Of a DNA stretch of 64,000 nucleotides, positions 35,684 to 44,320 are shown one piece after another. Within the stretch, counting starts at the first letter, position 1, and each line of letters starts with the position of its first letter. Position numbers and translations under genes: made by a program. Source of the DNA: Oscillospiraceae bacterium (lineage in GTDB: Bacteria; Bacillota; Clostridia; UMGS1810). Location of the stretch: positions 88,641 to 152,640 of the forward strand of contig SVJZ01000003.1 in assembly GCA_015068705.1 (NCBI GenBank), given 5' to 3'. Below the pieces are notes generated by a model. It searched no databases, was not told the DNA's origin, and saw only the letters and a program-made list of their open reading frames with translations.

Positions 35684-36804
35684 AAAAAATCTTATGCGTG
35701 TGCTTGTGTATTGCCCTGCTGCCGTTGAGCGGATGCTATGATGGGCATGAAATTGAGCAAAAGGCGTATGTGGTCGCCATGGGAATTGACAAGGGAGAAA
35801 CGGCGCCCCTTGCGGTGACCTATGCGTTTGCCGACCCCGGAAAGGCATGGAGTGGCGGCGAGGAGGGCGGCGGAGGCGGTGGCGAAGAAAGCGGCCCCAC
35901 CATCAATGTAACGGTGGAGGCGCAGGATATTTTTTCGGCACTGGATGAAGCAGGTGCGCGCATCGGGAAAGAGGGTACCCTATCCCATATGGTGCTGGCG
36001 CTTTTTTCGGAAGAAATTGCCACTCACGGATTGGATGGAGTTGCCGCATCCTTTATGCGCGATTTAAAATCCCGACCCAAAATCAATCTTGCGGTTTGTG
36101 CGCAACCCTGCGCTGATTACCTGAAAGCAATCCGTCCGCAGTTGGAGTCCAACCCCGAGCGATACCTCAAGCAGGCATTTTCCCACCAGACGGGAATGCC
36201 CATGCCGGGTACCACCTTGTATGAATTTTATACCAAATGTGTGCTGAGCGGTGAAGCGGGGATGTTGCCCATTGCCGCCAAAGCAGACGAGGAGGATGCA
36301 CCGGGACGGACGGGAATGGACGGCATGGCGTATTTTAATGGTGGGCGGATGATTGGGCGTGGAGAAAATGAAGATGCATTTTACTATTTGCTGCTGCAGG
36401 GTGGTACATTTCGCACCCATGTAACGGTGCAGGAAGGGGAACGGGTAGCAGTATTTGATGTGCGGCGCACCGAAAAACCGGCGGTCAGGGTGATAAAAGG
36501 CACGCCGGATCGGGTTTTGGTCACCTTAAAGGTGGATGGGGCGCCGGTATCCGACACGGCAGGATTTTCAGATACCCAAGAAGAACGTCGGTTTCTTACC
36601 CATTACCTTAACGAAGGAATCAAGGCGTATCTGGAAAAGACCGCATATTCGGTGGGGGATTTGTTTGGGTTTGGCAGAGCGGCACGTCGGAATTTTATCA
36701 CATGGCAGGAGTGGGAGAGGTATGACTGGGGCGATAGGTATCCGTTCGCACGTTTTTCGGTAGAAACGGATGTTACAGTGCAGCGAAACGGATTGGTGGA
36801 ATAG
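35680..36804 (+). CDS. Spore germinant receptor lipoprotein subunit C (GerC family)
   Basis: A 374-residue lipoprotein. The signal peptide ends in the lipobox LSGC with Cys19, which needs Lgt and LspA (both encoded in this window). Family signature: YDGHEIEQKAYVVAMGID just after the Cys (YVVAMGID), a Gly/Glu-rich loop near residues 58-75, and a C-terminal domain with FGRAARRNFITWQEWERYDW. ATG 35680 overlaps the gerB stop. Confidence 0.94.
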   Translation: MKKILCVCLCIALLPLSGCYDGHEIEQKAYVVAMGIDKGETAPLAVTYAFADPGKAWSGGEEGGGGGGEESGPTINVTVEAQDIFSALDEAGARIGKEGTLSHMVLALFSEEIATHGLDGVAASFMRDLKSRPKINLAVCAQPCADYLKAIRPQLESNPERYLKQAFSHQTGMPMPGTTLYEFYTKCVLSGEAGMLPIAAKADEEDAPGRTGMDGMAYFNGGRMIGRGENEDAFYYLLLQGGTFRTHVTVQEGERVAVFDVRRTEKPAVRVIKGTPDRVLVTLKVDGAPVSDTAGFSDTQEERRFLTHYLNEGIKAYLEKTAYSVGDLFGFGRAARRNFITWQEWERYDWGDRYPFARFSVETDVTVQRNGLVE

Positions 36805-36815
36805 GAGGAAGAAGG

Positions 36816-36974
36816 ATGTTTTGGTTTCGGTTGGCGGTATGTGTGTTGCTTGCTTGGGTGGTGTGCTACACCGCAAGCTATGGCGTGTGGGAATGGAAGA
36901 GTGGTAGTAAGGGCGCGGCGTGCGCAGTGTTTGCGGTGTGCGCGCTGGCGGTGGTGTTGCCGGTATTTGCGTAA
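36816..36974 (+). CDS. Tiny two-span membrane protein at the end of the gerA operon
   Basis: A 52-codon frame, 11 bases after gerC, with a strong AGGAGGAAGAAGG site directly before ATG 36816. The product (MFWFRLAVCVLLAWVVCY..., ending ALAVVLPVFA) is predicted to span the membrane twice (residues 3-24 and 32-52) with a short polar loop WEWKSGSKG. Small two-span D subunits are known in some Bacillus ger operons; this is a candidate of that kind. No homology could be checked. Confidence 0.65.
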   Translation: MFWFRLAVCVLLAWVVCYTASYGVWEWKSGSKGAACAVFAVCALAVVLPVFA

Positions 36975-36976
36975 GG

Positions 36977-37282
36977 TTAATCCAGTAATTCGTCGGATTT
37001 TTGTTTGAGTTCCAGTGCGATTTTTGCACCCAAAAGCAAGCCTATTTCGAAATACACCTCTTCAAACACGGTGGTTTGTTGGTCAAAGTAGCCGTAAATT
37101 TGGTCGAATTCATCGATATCGGGAAAGCGTTCACGCAAAAAGGAAACAGCATTTTTTCGGGCGTCTGCGATACGTTGGGCATAGGTTTCTTCGGGGAGTT
37201 CATAGAAATTTTCGCGGTTTTCGCGCAGGAATGTGATGATGGAATCTTTGGATGCGCGGTGGGATAGGTTTTTGAAATACAT
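36977..37282 (-). CDS. Small soluble protein of unknown function
   Basis: A 101-residue acidic helical protein, MYFKNLSHRASKDSIITFL..., with ATG 37282 chosen for the upstream TTGGAGTG site. It has no signal peptide or membrane span. No family recognised. It faces the ger operon tail to tail with a 2-base gap and has its own promoter. Confidence 0.7.
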   Translation of the reverse strand: MYFKNLSHRASKDSIITFLRENRENFYELPEETYAQRIADARKNAVSFLRERFPDIDEFDQIYGYFDQQTTVFEEVYFEIGLLLGAKIALELKQKSDELLD

Positions 37283-37317
37283 GGGGAACACTCCAATCAG
37301 ATAAGATAATTTACTAT

Positions 37318-37346
37318 ATTATAGCATGATATATTCATAAATGCAA
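37318..37346 (-). promoter_or_regulatory. Promoter for the small unknown gene
   Basis: On the minus strand TTGCAT (37346-37341), 17-base spacer, TATAAT (37323-37318). Confidence 0.7.
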
Positions 37347-37423
37347 CTAAAATATGAATACAATTTTGCATATATCTTTAATTGAAAAATTAGGTTAAAA
37401 TTATAATATAGGAGGTGCTACTT

Positions 37424-37594
37424 ATGGAGTTTAACCCTAAAAAAGTGTCTTGTACCAACAGAACAGTGCGAATGCCCAGTAATTTGTCAGAAAAATTGAC
37501 TGCTCTTGCAAATAAAAGAGCTATTTCTTTCAATCAACTGGTAGTGCAGTGCTGCGAATTTGCTTTGGAACATTTAAAGGATGAAGAAAAGTAA
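37424..37594 (+). CDS. Small ribbon-helix-helix-like protein
   Basis: A 56-codon frame starting MEFNPKKVSCTNRTVRMPSN, with AGGAGG 7 bases before the ATG. A beta segment (NRTVRMPSNLSEKL) is followed by two helices (ALANKRAISFNQLVVQCCEFALEHL), the pattern of Arc/CopG-type DNA-binding proteins. It is AT-rich compared with its neighbours, which suggests transfer. Its stop codon lies within sequence related to the outer part of the adjacent inverted-repeat element. No toxin partner gene was seen. Confidence 0.65.
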   Translation: MEFNPKKVSCTNRTVRMPSNLSEKLTALANKRAISFNQLVVQCCEFALEHLKDEEK

Positions 37595-37610
37595 ATATTT
37601 TTCTTTTTAT

Positions 37611-38100
37611 TTTTATTCCAAGGGGATAACTATCCCCTTGGAGAACCCCTTTCTTTTGCGTCTTGCTCATTGGCAAATTGCTCCTTCGATCCGCCCGTTT
37701 CAGGCGGTTGCGCTAAAAACGCCGCTATGTTGTATAAGGGAAATAATCGCGGCGTTTTTCCCGCAAAACGAACGTCTCTCACGGCAATTTTTATGCCAAT
37801 TCGCTCGAATGCAAAAGTTTAAAAACCAGAAAGGGAAAGCGAGTGCGTAGCCGCAAGGTTTTTTGCCCCGTGGCGTAAGCCGTGGGGCATCGTCACCGTG
37901 TGAAGCGTGGTGACTCTTCAAAGAGTTGCTGCCCCCGGCAGGGCAGGGGGATCGGGGGCATTGAGCCCCCGACGCCTTTGGGTACTTTCGGCGAACGAAA
38001 GTACCAGCTTCTTGTCGCCCCCGCAGGGGGCAGAACATCATGCGGGGTTTGGGGCAGAGCCCCAATATAATAAGGAGATAGTTATCCCCTTGGAATAAAA
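37611..38100. mobile_element. 490-bp element with perfect 24-bp terminal inverted repeats (MITE-like)
   Basis: The left end TTTTATTCCAAGGGGATAACTATC (37611-37634, 24 bases, given here in pieces: TTTTATTCCAAGG + GGATAACTATC) is the exact reverse complement of 38077-38100. Weaker AT-rich similarity continues outward about 20 bases on each side. The left end is itself palindromic (37618-37641). The inside has no convincing gene but many GC-rich hairpins from 37866 onward, for example GGTACTTTCGGCGAACGAAAGTACC (shown as GGTACTTTCG/CGAAAGTACC) and GGGGCA/AGCCCC pairs. No transposase; if mobile, it is non-autonomous. Confidence 0.6.
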
Positions 38101-38129
38101 AGAATAATAATAAAATTTACTTTATAACA

Positions 38130-38160
38130 AAAAAGAGTGCCCTCATGAGCACTCTTCTTT
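38130..38160 (-). terminator. Terminator after pgsA
   Basis: AGAGTGC (38134-38140) pairs with GCACTCT (38149-38155); on the minus strand a T run follows. It ends the recA-recX-rimO-pgsA direction. Confidence 0.8.
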
Positions 38161-38170
38161 TTTCTGCTAT

Positions 38171-38716
38171 TTATTTCGCATTTCCGATAATCGCTCGGTT
38201 TCTCCATAGGTAATCCACACCCGAATAGATGGTAAATGCTGTTGCAATTCCCATCGCAATGTAACCAAGTGAGAATCCAGCAATGTCAAATGGCGGCGCA
38301 TAAAACAAAATGGCACATACCGTGGCGATAATCTGAATCACCGTTTTGATTTTACCGGTCATCTCAGCGGCGATGACCACACCCTTTGTCATGGCAATCT
38401 GCCGTAATCCCATCACGATAAATTCGCGTGCAATGATGATAACCACCATGTAGGACGGGATGCGCCCCATTCCCACCAGGCAAATGAGTGCCGTGCAAAC
38501 CAATAACTTGTCGGCAAGCGGATCGGCAAATTTTCCAAAATCGGTAACCAGATTGCGCGAACGGGCAATGTGCCCATCCACCCCGTCGGTTGCCGCAGCC
38601 AAGACAAACAAGACCGCCGCCGCCAGATTGTGATAGGGAAAATTCCACAACAATACAATCATGAACAGGGGCACCATCAGTATTCGGATTAAAGTAATTT
38701 TATTCGGCAGATTCAT
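38171..38716 (-). CDS. pgsA: Phosphatidylglycerophosphate synthase
   Basis: CDP-diacylglycerol--glycerol-3-phosphate 3-phosphatidyltransferase, a 181-residue membrane enzyme of acidic phospholipid synthesis. The CDP-alcohol transferase motif is complete: DGVDGHIARSR...GKFADPLADK near residues 42-68, with the catalytic aspartates. Four to five membrane spans. Overlaps rimO by 17 bases. Confidence 0.95.
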   Translation of the reverse strand: MNLPNKITLIRILMVPLFMIVLLWNFPYHNLAAAVLFVLAAATDGVDGHIARSRNLVTDFGKFADPLADKLLVCTALICLVGMGRIPSYMVVIIIAREFIVMGLRQIAMTKGVVIAAEMTGKIKTVIQIIATVCAILFYAPPFDIAGFSLGYIAMGIATAFTIYSGVDYLWRNRAIIGNAK

Positions 38717-40070
38717 GTGTCACCTCTCCTGTGATATCATAGTCCTGCGCATCCAGAATGCGCATTTGCACGATGTCGCCAGCCTCCAGTGGCTCGGCAC
38801 TGTATACATACGCCGCACCGTCCACCTCGGGGGTGTCGGCATAGCTTCTGCCCACATAGCAGAAATCGTCCTCGTCATATCCTTCAATCAACACGGGAAC
38901 CGTGCGATTGATTTTTTCGGTATTGATTTGCAGGGAAATCTCCTGCTGGAGCGCCATCAGGCGGTCTCGCCGCCGTACCTTTTCCTCGTCGGCAATCTGG
39001 TCCGGCATTTCGCTTGCACGGGTACCCTCCTCGCAGGAGTAGGCAAAAACCCCCACCTTGTCCAGACGTGCCTGCCCCAGAAAGTCATAAAGTTCTTGAA
39101 ATTCTTCTTCGCTTTCGCCGGGGAACCCGACAATGAGAGAAGTACGGATGGCAAGGGATGGGATGCGCTCACGCAGACGGGCAAGCAAATCCTCCACCTG
39201 CGCACGCCGACTGCGACGGCCCATGCGCTTTAACACGCCGGCACTAATGTGTTGGAGCGGCATGTCGATGTATTTTACAATTTTTTTCTGCCGTGCAATG
39301 GTTCCTACCAGTGCGTCAGTGATGTTTTCGGGGTAACAGTATTGCAATCGAATCCATTCCAGCCCGTCAATTTCACACAGCGCGTCCAATAACTGCGGCA
39401 GGCGGTATTCACCTTCGTCTTTGCCGTAGTATGCGGTGTCCTGCGCCACCAGTATCAGCTCTTTCACTCCGTTTTGGGCAAGTTCCCTCGCCTCGGCGAG
39501 GATTTCCCCCTCGGGTCGGCTGCGGAATTTTCCGCGTAATGCAGGAATCACACAATAGGTGCAACGGTTGTCACACCCGTCTGCAATTTTTAAGTAAGCG
39601 GTATAGTGCGGCGTGGTAAGGACGCGCGGCAACCCTTCTGTGGTAATGTGCGCATTTGCGTCGCTGACATGGGAACACTTATCCCCTTTGGCATAAAAAG
39701 CGTCCACCACCTTGACGATTTTATCAAAATCGTTGGTGCCAAGTATCACATCCACCTCGGGCATTTCCTGCAAAAGCTCTTCACCATACCGTTGCGCAAG
39801 ACAACCGGTGGCAATGAGCAGCTCGCACTTGCCGTTTTGCTTGTAATCTGCCATTTCAAACAGTGCGCCGATGGATTCCTCCTTGGCGTCGTCGATAAAG
39901 GCGCAGGTGTTTACCACCAGTACGTCTGCATCCGACGGGTCGGCAGTCACGGTATATCCTGCCCGGTCGGAAAGACCAAGCATGGTTTCGGTGTCGGTGA
40001 GGTTTTTTGCACACCCCAGCGATATAAATCCGATGGTTTTATTCAAATTCTTCCCTGCTTTCCTGAACAT
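38700..40070 (-). CDS. rimO: Ribosomal protein S12 methylthiotransferase RimO
   Basis: Radical-SAM enzyme that methylthiolates an Asp of ribosomal protein S12. Domains: N-terminal UPF0004 part with GFISLGCAKNLTDTE (cluster-binding Cys), radical-SAM core with CDNRCTYCVIP (CxxxCxxC) and a C-terminal TRAM domain. The AKNLTDTE pattern separates RimO from MiaB. ATG 40070 with GAGGG upstream is taken as start; TTG 40046 (MNKTIGFIS) gives the shorter standard N-terminus and is a real alternative. Overlaps recX. Confidence 0.94.
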   Translation of the reverse strand: MFRKAGKNLNKTIGFISLGCAKNLTDTETMLGLSDRAGYTVTADPSDADVLVVNTCAFIDDAKEESIGALFEMADYKQNGKCELLIATGCLAQRYGEELLQEMPEVDVILGTNDFDKIVKVVDAFYAKGDKCSHVSDANAHITTEGLPRVLTTPHYTAYLKIADGCDNRCTYCVIPALRGKFRSRPEGEILAEARELAQNGVKELILVAQDTAYYGKDEGEYRLPQLLDALCEIDGLEWIRLQYCYPENITDALVGTIARQKKIVKYIDMPLQHISAGVLKRMGRRSRRAQVEDLLARLRERIPSLAIRTSLIVGFPGESEEEFQELYDFLGQARLDKVGVFAYSCEEGTRASEMPDQIADEEKVRRRDRLMALQQEISLQINTEKINRTVPVLIEGYDEDDFCYVGRSYADTPEVDGAAYVYSAEPLEAGDIVQMRILDAQDYDITGEVTHESAE

Positions 40071-40671
40071 ATCGCAATCCCTCTGAAATCTGGGAAAAGT
40101 CGTATCCCTTTCCTGCCAGATAACGGGTGATTTTGTCCCGTATTTTACGGTCGGTGAGATCCTCATCACCATAGCGGTTTTGAATCAACTCGGCAATTTC
40201 CTCGCCGGTGGGCGGTTGAAACTGCTCTGCCGCCTGGCGGATAACCTCTCCGTCCACACCCTTTTGTGCCAGGTCGTAGCGGATTCTACGCATTCCCTGT
40301 GATTTACAGATACGGGCATTTTCAATAAACTGCACCGCATAGGCATAATCATCGATATAGCCCAGTGCGGTCAGTTCGTCCATTGCCACGTCGATAATCA
40401 TCTGGTCATGACCCTTTTCGGCAAGTTTTCTGCGCAGTTCCCTTTCGCATATCATCCTGCGAGAAAGGATATCCAGCGCCTTTGCTCTTGCCTTGGATAA
40501 ATCCGATTCTAAAAGGCAGGTGCGAATTTCCTGCTCGGTAAGAGCCTTGCCGATTTTCAAGCCCATTCGCACAAAATCTGTTCCATCCAGCGAGAAAGCG
40601 TAGGCGTTATCCACATACACCGACACACGCTGAGGATTTCGTTTTTGCGCCTGAACATCTGTAATGACCAT
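40039..40671 (-). CDS. recX: Regulatory protein RecX
   Basis: A 210-residue modulator that binds RecA filaments. Repeated three-helix units are visible: LSRRMICERELRRKLAEKG, ALGYIDDYAYAVQFIENA and GMRRIRYDLAQKGVD. It follows recA with a 24-base gap, the usual arrangement. Confidence 0.93.
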   Translation of the reverse strand: MVITDVQAQKRNPQRVSVYVDNAYAFSLDGTDFVRMGLKIGKALTEQEIRTCLLESDLSKARAKALDILSRRMICERELRRKLAEKGHDQMIIDVAMDELTALGYIDDYAYAVQFIENARICKSQGMRRIRYDLAQKGVDGEVIRQAAEQFQPPTGEEIAELIQNRYGDEDLTDRKIRDKITRYLAGKGYDFSQISEGLRYVQESREEFE

Positions 40672-40695
40672 GGTTTCCTCCCATGCAGATACGCC

Positions 40696-41796
40696 TTATT
40701 CGGCGCTATCCTGTGCGGCTTTTTGCTGTGCCGCGTCAATTTTTGCCTGCTTTTCGGCGTTGACCTGCTCCATAATTTTGGCGCGGATTTCCTCTGCCAC
40801 CTGCGGGTTTTGCTTGAGAAAATCCTTCGCCTTTTCGCGACCCTGACCGATGCGCTCGCCGTTATACGAATACCACGAGCCGCTCTTTTGCAGGATGTCA
40901 CGCTCTGCGCCGATATCGATGATATCGCCCTCTTTGGAGATACCTTCGCCAAACATCATATCAAATTCTGCCACCTTGAAGGGGGGTGCCATTTTGTTTT
41001 TCACAATTTTTGCCTTGGTGCGGTAGCCCACAATGTCGCTGCCGTCTTTGATTGGCTCACCCTTGCGGATGTCCATGCGTACCGATGAATAGAATTTGAG
41101 CGCACGTCCGCCGGTGGTTACCTCGGGAGAGCCGTAAATCACGCCCACCTTTTCGCGCAACTGATTGATGAAGATTGCCACCGTGTTGGATTTGCTGATC
41201 ACACTGGTGAGCTTGCGCAATGCCTGACTCATCAGACGTGCTTGCAAGCCAACGTGGGAATCGCCCATGATGCCGGCGATTTCCGCTTTGGGTACCAGTG
41301 CTGCAACCGAGTCCACCACGATAACGTCGATGGCGCCACTGCGTGCAAGAGCTTCGGTAATTTCCAACGCCTGCTCGCCGGTGTCGGGTTGTGCCACAAT
41401 CAGACGATCTACATTAACCCCGAGTTTTCTTGCATAGATGGGGTCTAATGCATGCTCTGCGTCAATAAATGCCACTTCGCCGCCTGCCTTTTGCGCCTCG
41501 GCAATTACATGCAGGGAAACGGTGGTTTTACCCGACGATTCGGGACCGTAGATTTCCACAATTCTGCCCTTGGGCAGACCGCCGATTCCAAGTGCCAGGT
41601 CCAGACTGAGGGAACCGGTGGGAACCACTTCAACTTCGCGGATGGGGGCATTACCCAACCGCATGATTGCGCCCTGTCCAAACGCTTTTTCAATCTGTGT
41701 CATGGCAGCTTCCAACGCCTGCTCTTTGCCAACGCCACGCTGCTCTTCGATTTTTTTATAGTCTAATTTTTTCTCATCTGATGCCAATGAAATCAC
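40696..41796 (-). CDS. recA: Recombinase A
   Basis: Strand-exchange protein for recombination and SOS signalling; also the expected co-protease for the S24 repressor at 8823-9440. The 366-residue product carries Walker [10 protein letters not shown], the [10 protein letters not shown] region and a NQLREKVGV loop. GTG 41796 is chosen for AAGGA 8 bases upstream; TTG 41787 is an alternative. No GAACnnnnGTTC-type SOS box was found upstream. Confidence 0.97.
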   Translation of the reverse strand: MISLASDEKKLDYKKIEEQRGVGKEQALEAAMTQIEKAFGQGAIMRLGNAPIREVEVVPTGSLSLDLALGIGGLPKGRIVEIYGPESSGKTTVSLHVIAEAQKAGGEVAFIDAEHALDPIYARKLGVNVDRLIVAQPDTGEQALEITEALARSGAIDVIVVDSVAALVPKAEIAGIMGDSHVGLQARLMSQALRKLTSVISKSNTVAIFINQLREKVGVIYGSPEVTTGGRALKFYSSVRMDIRKGEPIKDGSDIVGYRTKAKIVKNKMAPPFKVAEFDMMFGEGISKEGDIIDIGAERDILQKSGSWYSYNGERIGQGREKAKDFLKQNPQVAEEIRAKIMEQVNAEKQAKIDAAQQKAAQDSAE

Positions 41797-41826
41797 CCCG
41801 TTTTTCCTTGATTACTTTATATATTG

Positions 41827-41855
41827 ATTTTACATGATTTGACGGATAAAATCAA
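41827..41855 (-). promoter_or_regulatory. Promoter for recA
   Basis: On the minus strand TTGATT (41855-41850), 17-base spacer, TAAAAT (41832-41827). No LexA-type operator overlaps it. Confidence 0.6.
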
Positions 41856-41875
41856 CTGTTTCTTTTGCAAATTTT

Positions 41876-43111
41876 TTATTTGGTGAGTGCACGACGGAGT
41901 AAATCCAGCGCACGTTTTACCGTAACACGGCGGTTTTTGTCGCGGTCACCCACCAGGCGCATCTCTTCCACCTCTACCGACCCGTCGGGGCAGGCAAGAG
42001 CGGCATAGATCAGCCCTACCGGTTTTTGGGGTGTGCCCCCGTCCGGTCCTGCAATCCCGGTTACGGCAATGGCATAGTCGGCGTTTGCGTTTCTTTGTGC
42101 GCCCCGTGCCATTTCCTCGGCAGTTTCACGGCTCACTGCACCATGCGATGCAAGGGTTTCGTGGTTTACCCCCAAAAGGGATTCCTTTGCCTCGTTACTG
42201 TAGGTGATATATCCCTGCCGGTATACCTGCGATATGCCGGGGATGTCTGTGAGTGCCGCACCAATCATTCCGCCGGTGCAGGATTCTGCGGTTGCCACCG
42301 TTTTGTTCTGCTCCATTAAAAGATTTGCCACCGCTTGCGCAAGAGTGATATCCCCCTCGCCGTAGATGCATCCGGGGGCAGCCTCTTTTACCTGCTCGGC
42401 AATGGGGTCAATCCGTTCCATCGCCTCCTGCTCGCTTGCGGCACGGGTGGTGATGCGAATTTGTACCTCGCCCTCTTTGGCATAGGGGGCAATGGTGGGG
42501 TCGCTCTGCGCCTCGATGAGGGGCATCAAGCGGCTTTCCAACTCGGATTCCCCCACGCCGATGACATTGAGAGTACGCGAATAGAACTGTTCGGGACATT
42601 TTTCCCGGAGCAACGGATACACCCGATTGCGGTACATGGGTTCCATCTCAAAGGGGGGACCGGGCAGAATGACGGCAATTTTTCCGTTCTGCTCCATCCA
42701 AACACCGGGTGCGGTGCCATGGTCGTTTTGGAGCACAGTGCAACCCTTGGGCATGAGTGCTTGCTTGCGATTGTTTTCCCGCATGGGGCGGTTCATGCGT
42801 GTAAAAAAGTCCTCAATCCGCCGCATGGACGGTGCGTGTTCTTCCAATGGCAAGTCAAAATATGCCGCCACCGTTTCTTTGGTCAGGTCATCCTTGGTGG
42901 GGCCAAGACCGCCGGTCAGGATAACCAGGTCGGCACGGGAAAATGCCTCCTGCAATGCGTGTGTCAAGCGTTCAGGATTGTCGCCCACCACCGTCTGGCG
43001 GTAAACGCCGATGGCAAGGTTGGCAAGCTCGCGCGCAAGAAAGCGTGCGTTGGTGTTGACAATTTGTCCAAGCAGCAGTTCGGTGCCTACTGCGATAATT
43101 TCTGCGTTCAT
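41876..43111 (-). CDS. cinA: CinA-family competence/damage protein, NMN deamidase
   Basis: A 411-residue two-domain protein. The N-terminal MoeA/MogA-like domain (EIIAVGTELLLGQIVNTNARFLA; LTGGLGPTKDDLTKE) is linked to ADP-ribose/nucleotide pyrophosphatase activity; the C-terminal PncC domain (AESCTGGMIGAALTDIPG..., AVTGIAGPDGG) is nicotinamide-nucleotide amidase. The gene precedes recA as in many Firmicutes. Confidence 0.94.
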   Translation of the reverse strand: MNAEIIAVGTELLLGQIVNTNARFLARELANLAIGVYRQTVVGDNPERLTHALQEAFSRADLVILTGGLGPTKDDLTKETVAAYFDLPLEEHAPSMRRIEDFFTRMNRPMRENNRKQALMPKGCTVLQNDHGTAPGVWMEQNGKIAVILPGPPFEMEPMYRNRVYPLLREKCPEQFYSRTLNVIGVGESELESRLMPLIEAQSDPTIAPYAKEGEVQIRITTRAASEQEAMERIDPIAEQVKEAAPGCIYGEGDITLAQAVANLLMEQNKTVATAESCTGGMIGAALTDIPGISQVYRQGYITYSNEAKESLLGVNHETLASHGAVSRETAEEMARGAQRNANADYAIAVTGIAGPDGGTPQKPVGLIYAALACPDGSVEVEEMRLVGDRDKNRRVTVKRALDLLRRALTK

Positions 43112-43127
43112 GGGTTTGCTCCTTTGC

Positions 43128-44288
43128 TTACAGGGTAATGGTTTCCACCCCGTCCACTGCAGCCTGGATGAGCGGCTCTACGTCTAGCAGAGCCTGCGAT
43201 TTTTGGATTTTCTCCAAGATTGGCTTGGTGGTGGGGTGTTTTGGCGTAAACACAGTACAACAGTCCTCATAGGGCAAAATGGAGGTTTCAAAGGTATCAA
43301 TCTGCCGTGCGATGGCAACGATATCATCCTTGTCCATGCCAATGAGAGGACGGAATACCGGAAGGGTGGTTGCTTCGTTGGTTACCGCAAGTGCCGCCAA
43401 TGTCTGGCTTGCCACCTGACCCAGGCTTTCGCCGGTTACCAGTGCGCCGCAGTTTCTCTTGCGCGCAATCCGCTCGGAAATCTGCATCATAAACCGCCGC
43501 ATCACCAGAGTAAGATGTTCTTCGGGGCATTTGTCACGGATGGCGAGCTGAATGTCGGTAAAGGGCACAATGTGTACCTTCATGCCGCCCATATATTGCC
43601 CTGTGATGGAGGCAAGTTTTAACACCTTGTCCTTGGCGCGTTCGCTGGTGTAGGGGTAACTGAAAAAGTGTACCGCTTCTAATTCCACACCACGCCGACC
43701 AATGAGATAGCCTGCCACGGGGGAATCGATACCGCCCGAAAGGAGCAGCATTCCCCGTCCACCGGTGCCGGTGGGCAGACCGCCTGCCGCTTTGATGCGA
43801 CCGGTGTGCAAAAAGGCATTCTGGTCACGGATTTCCACATATACCGTCACGTCGGGGTTGTGCACATCCACCTTCAGGTGGGGGAAGGCATCCAAAACAT
43901 AGCCACCTGTTTCCTTACAAATCTGGGGGGATTTCAAGTGGAATTTTTTGTCCGAACGTTTTGCCTCTACCTTAAAGGTACGCGCGGTGCGAAGTTGGTC
44001 ACCCAGGCAGGGAACAATACCATTCCTTACCGCTTCCATACTCTTTTCTATCTTATATGCAACCACAATAAATACCACACCAAACACCTTTTTGAGCCGT
44101 GTGATGATTTCATCCACATATTCCTGCTCCGGCTCGATATAGATGGTGGCCTGCGATTTTCTGATGTCAAACGAACCGCATCCGTCCAGCGCGCGCTTGA
44201 TGTTGCGCACCAGTACATCCTCAAAAATGGGGCGGTTTAAGCCCTTCAGTATAATTTCTCCATAGCGTACCAATATGATCCGTTCCAA
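43128..44288 (-). CDS. thiI: tRNA 4-thiouridine synthase ThiI
   Basis: A 386-residue tRNA sulfurtransferase. It has the N-terminal ferredoxin-like and THUMP region, then a PP-loop ATPase motif LLSGGIDSPVAGY near residue 180 and the active-site Cys region (DCCTVFTPKHP). No rhodanese domain is present, so it is the short form that needs a cysteine desulfurase, which is encoded 32 bases upstream. Start is TTG 44288, with AAAGGACC upstream. Confidence 0.95.
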   Translation of the reverse strand: MERIILVRYGEIILKGLNRPIFEDVLVRNIKRALDGCGSFDIRKSQATIYIEPEQEYVDEIITRLKKVFGVVFIVVAYKIEKSMEAVRNGIVPCLGDQLRTARTFKVEAKRSDKKFHLKSPQICKETGGYVLDAFPHLKVDVHNPDVTVYVEIRDQNAFLHTGRIKAAGGLPTGTGGRGMLLLSGGIDSPVAGYLIGRRGVELEAVHFFSYPYTSERAKDKVLKLASITGQYMGGMKVHIVPFTDIQLAIRDKCPEEHLTLVMRRFMMQISERIARKRNCGALVTGESLGQVASQTLAALAVTNEATTLPVFRPLIGMDKDDIVAIARQIDTFETSILPYEDCCTVFTPKHPTTKPILEKIQKSQALLDVEPLIQAAVDGVETITL

Positions 44289-44320
44289 ATTTATCCGGTC
44301 CTTTCTAAAATAAAATTGCG

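Noticed and set aside
37860..38060. Hairpin-rich interior of the 490-bp element as group II intron or retron RNA
   Set aside because: No domain V-like motif, no reverse transcriptase and too short; it is reported only as a structured element.
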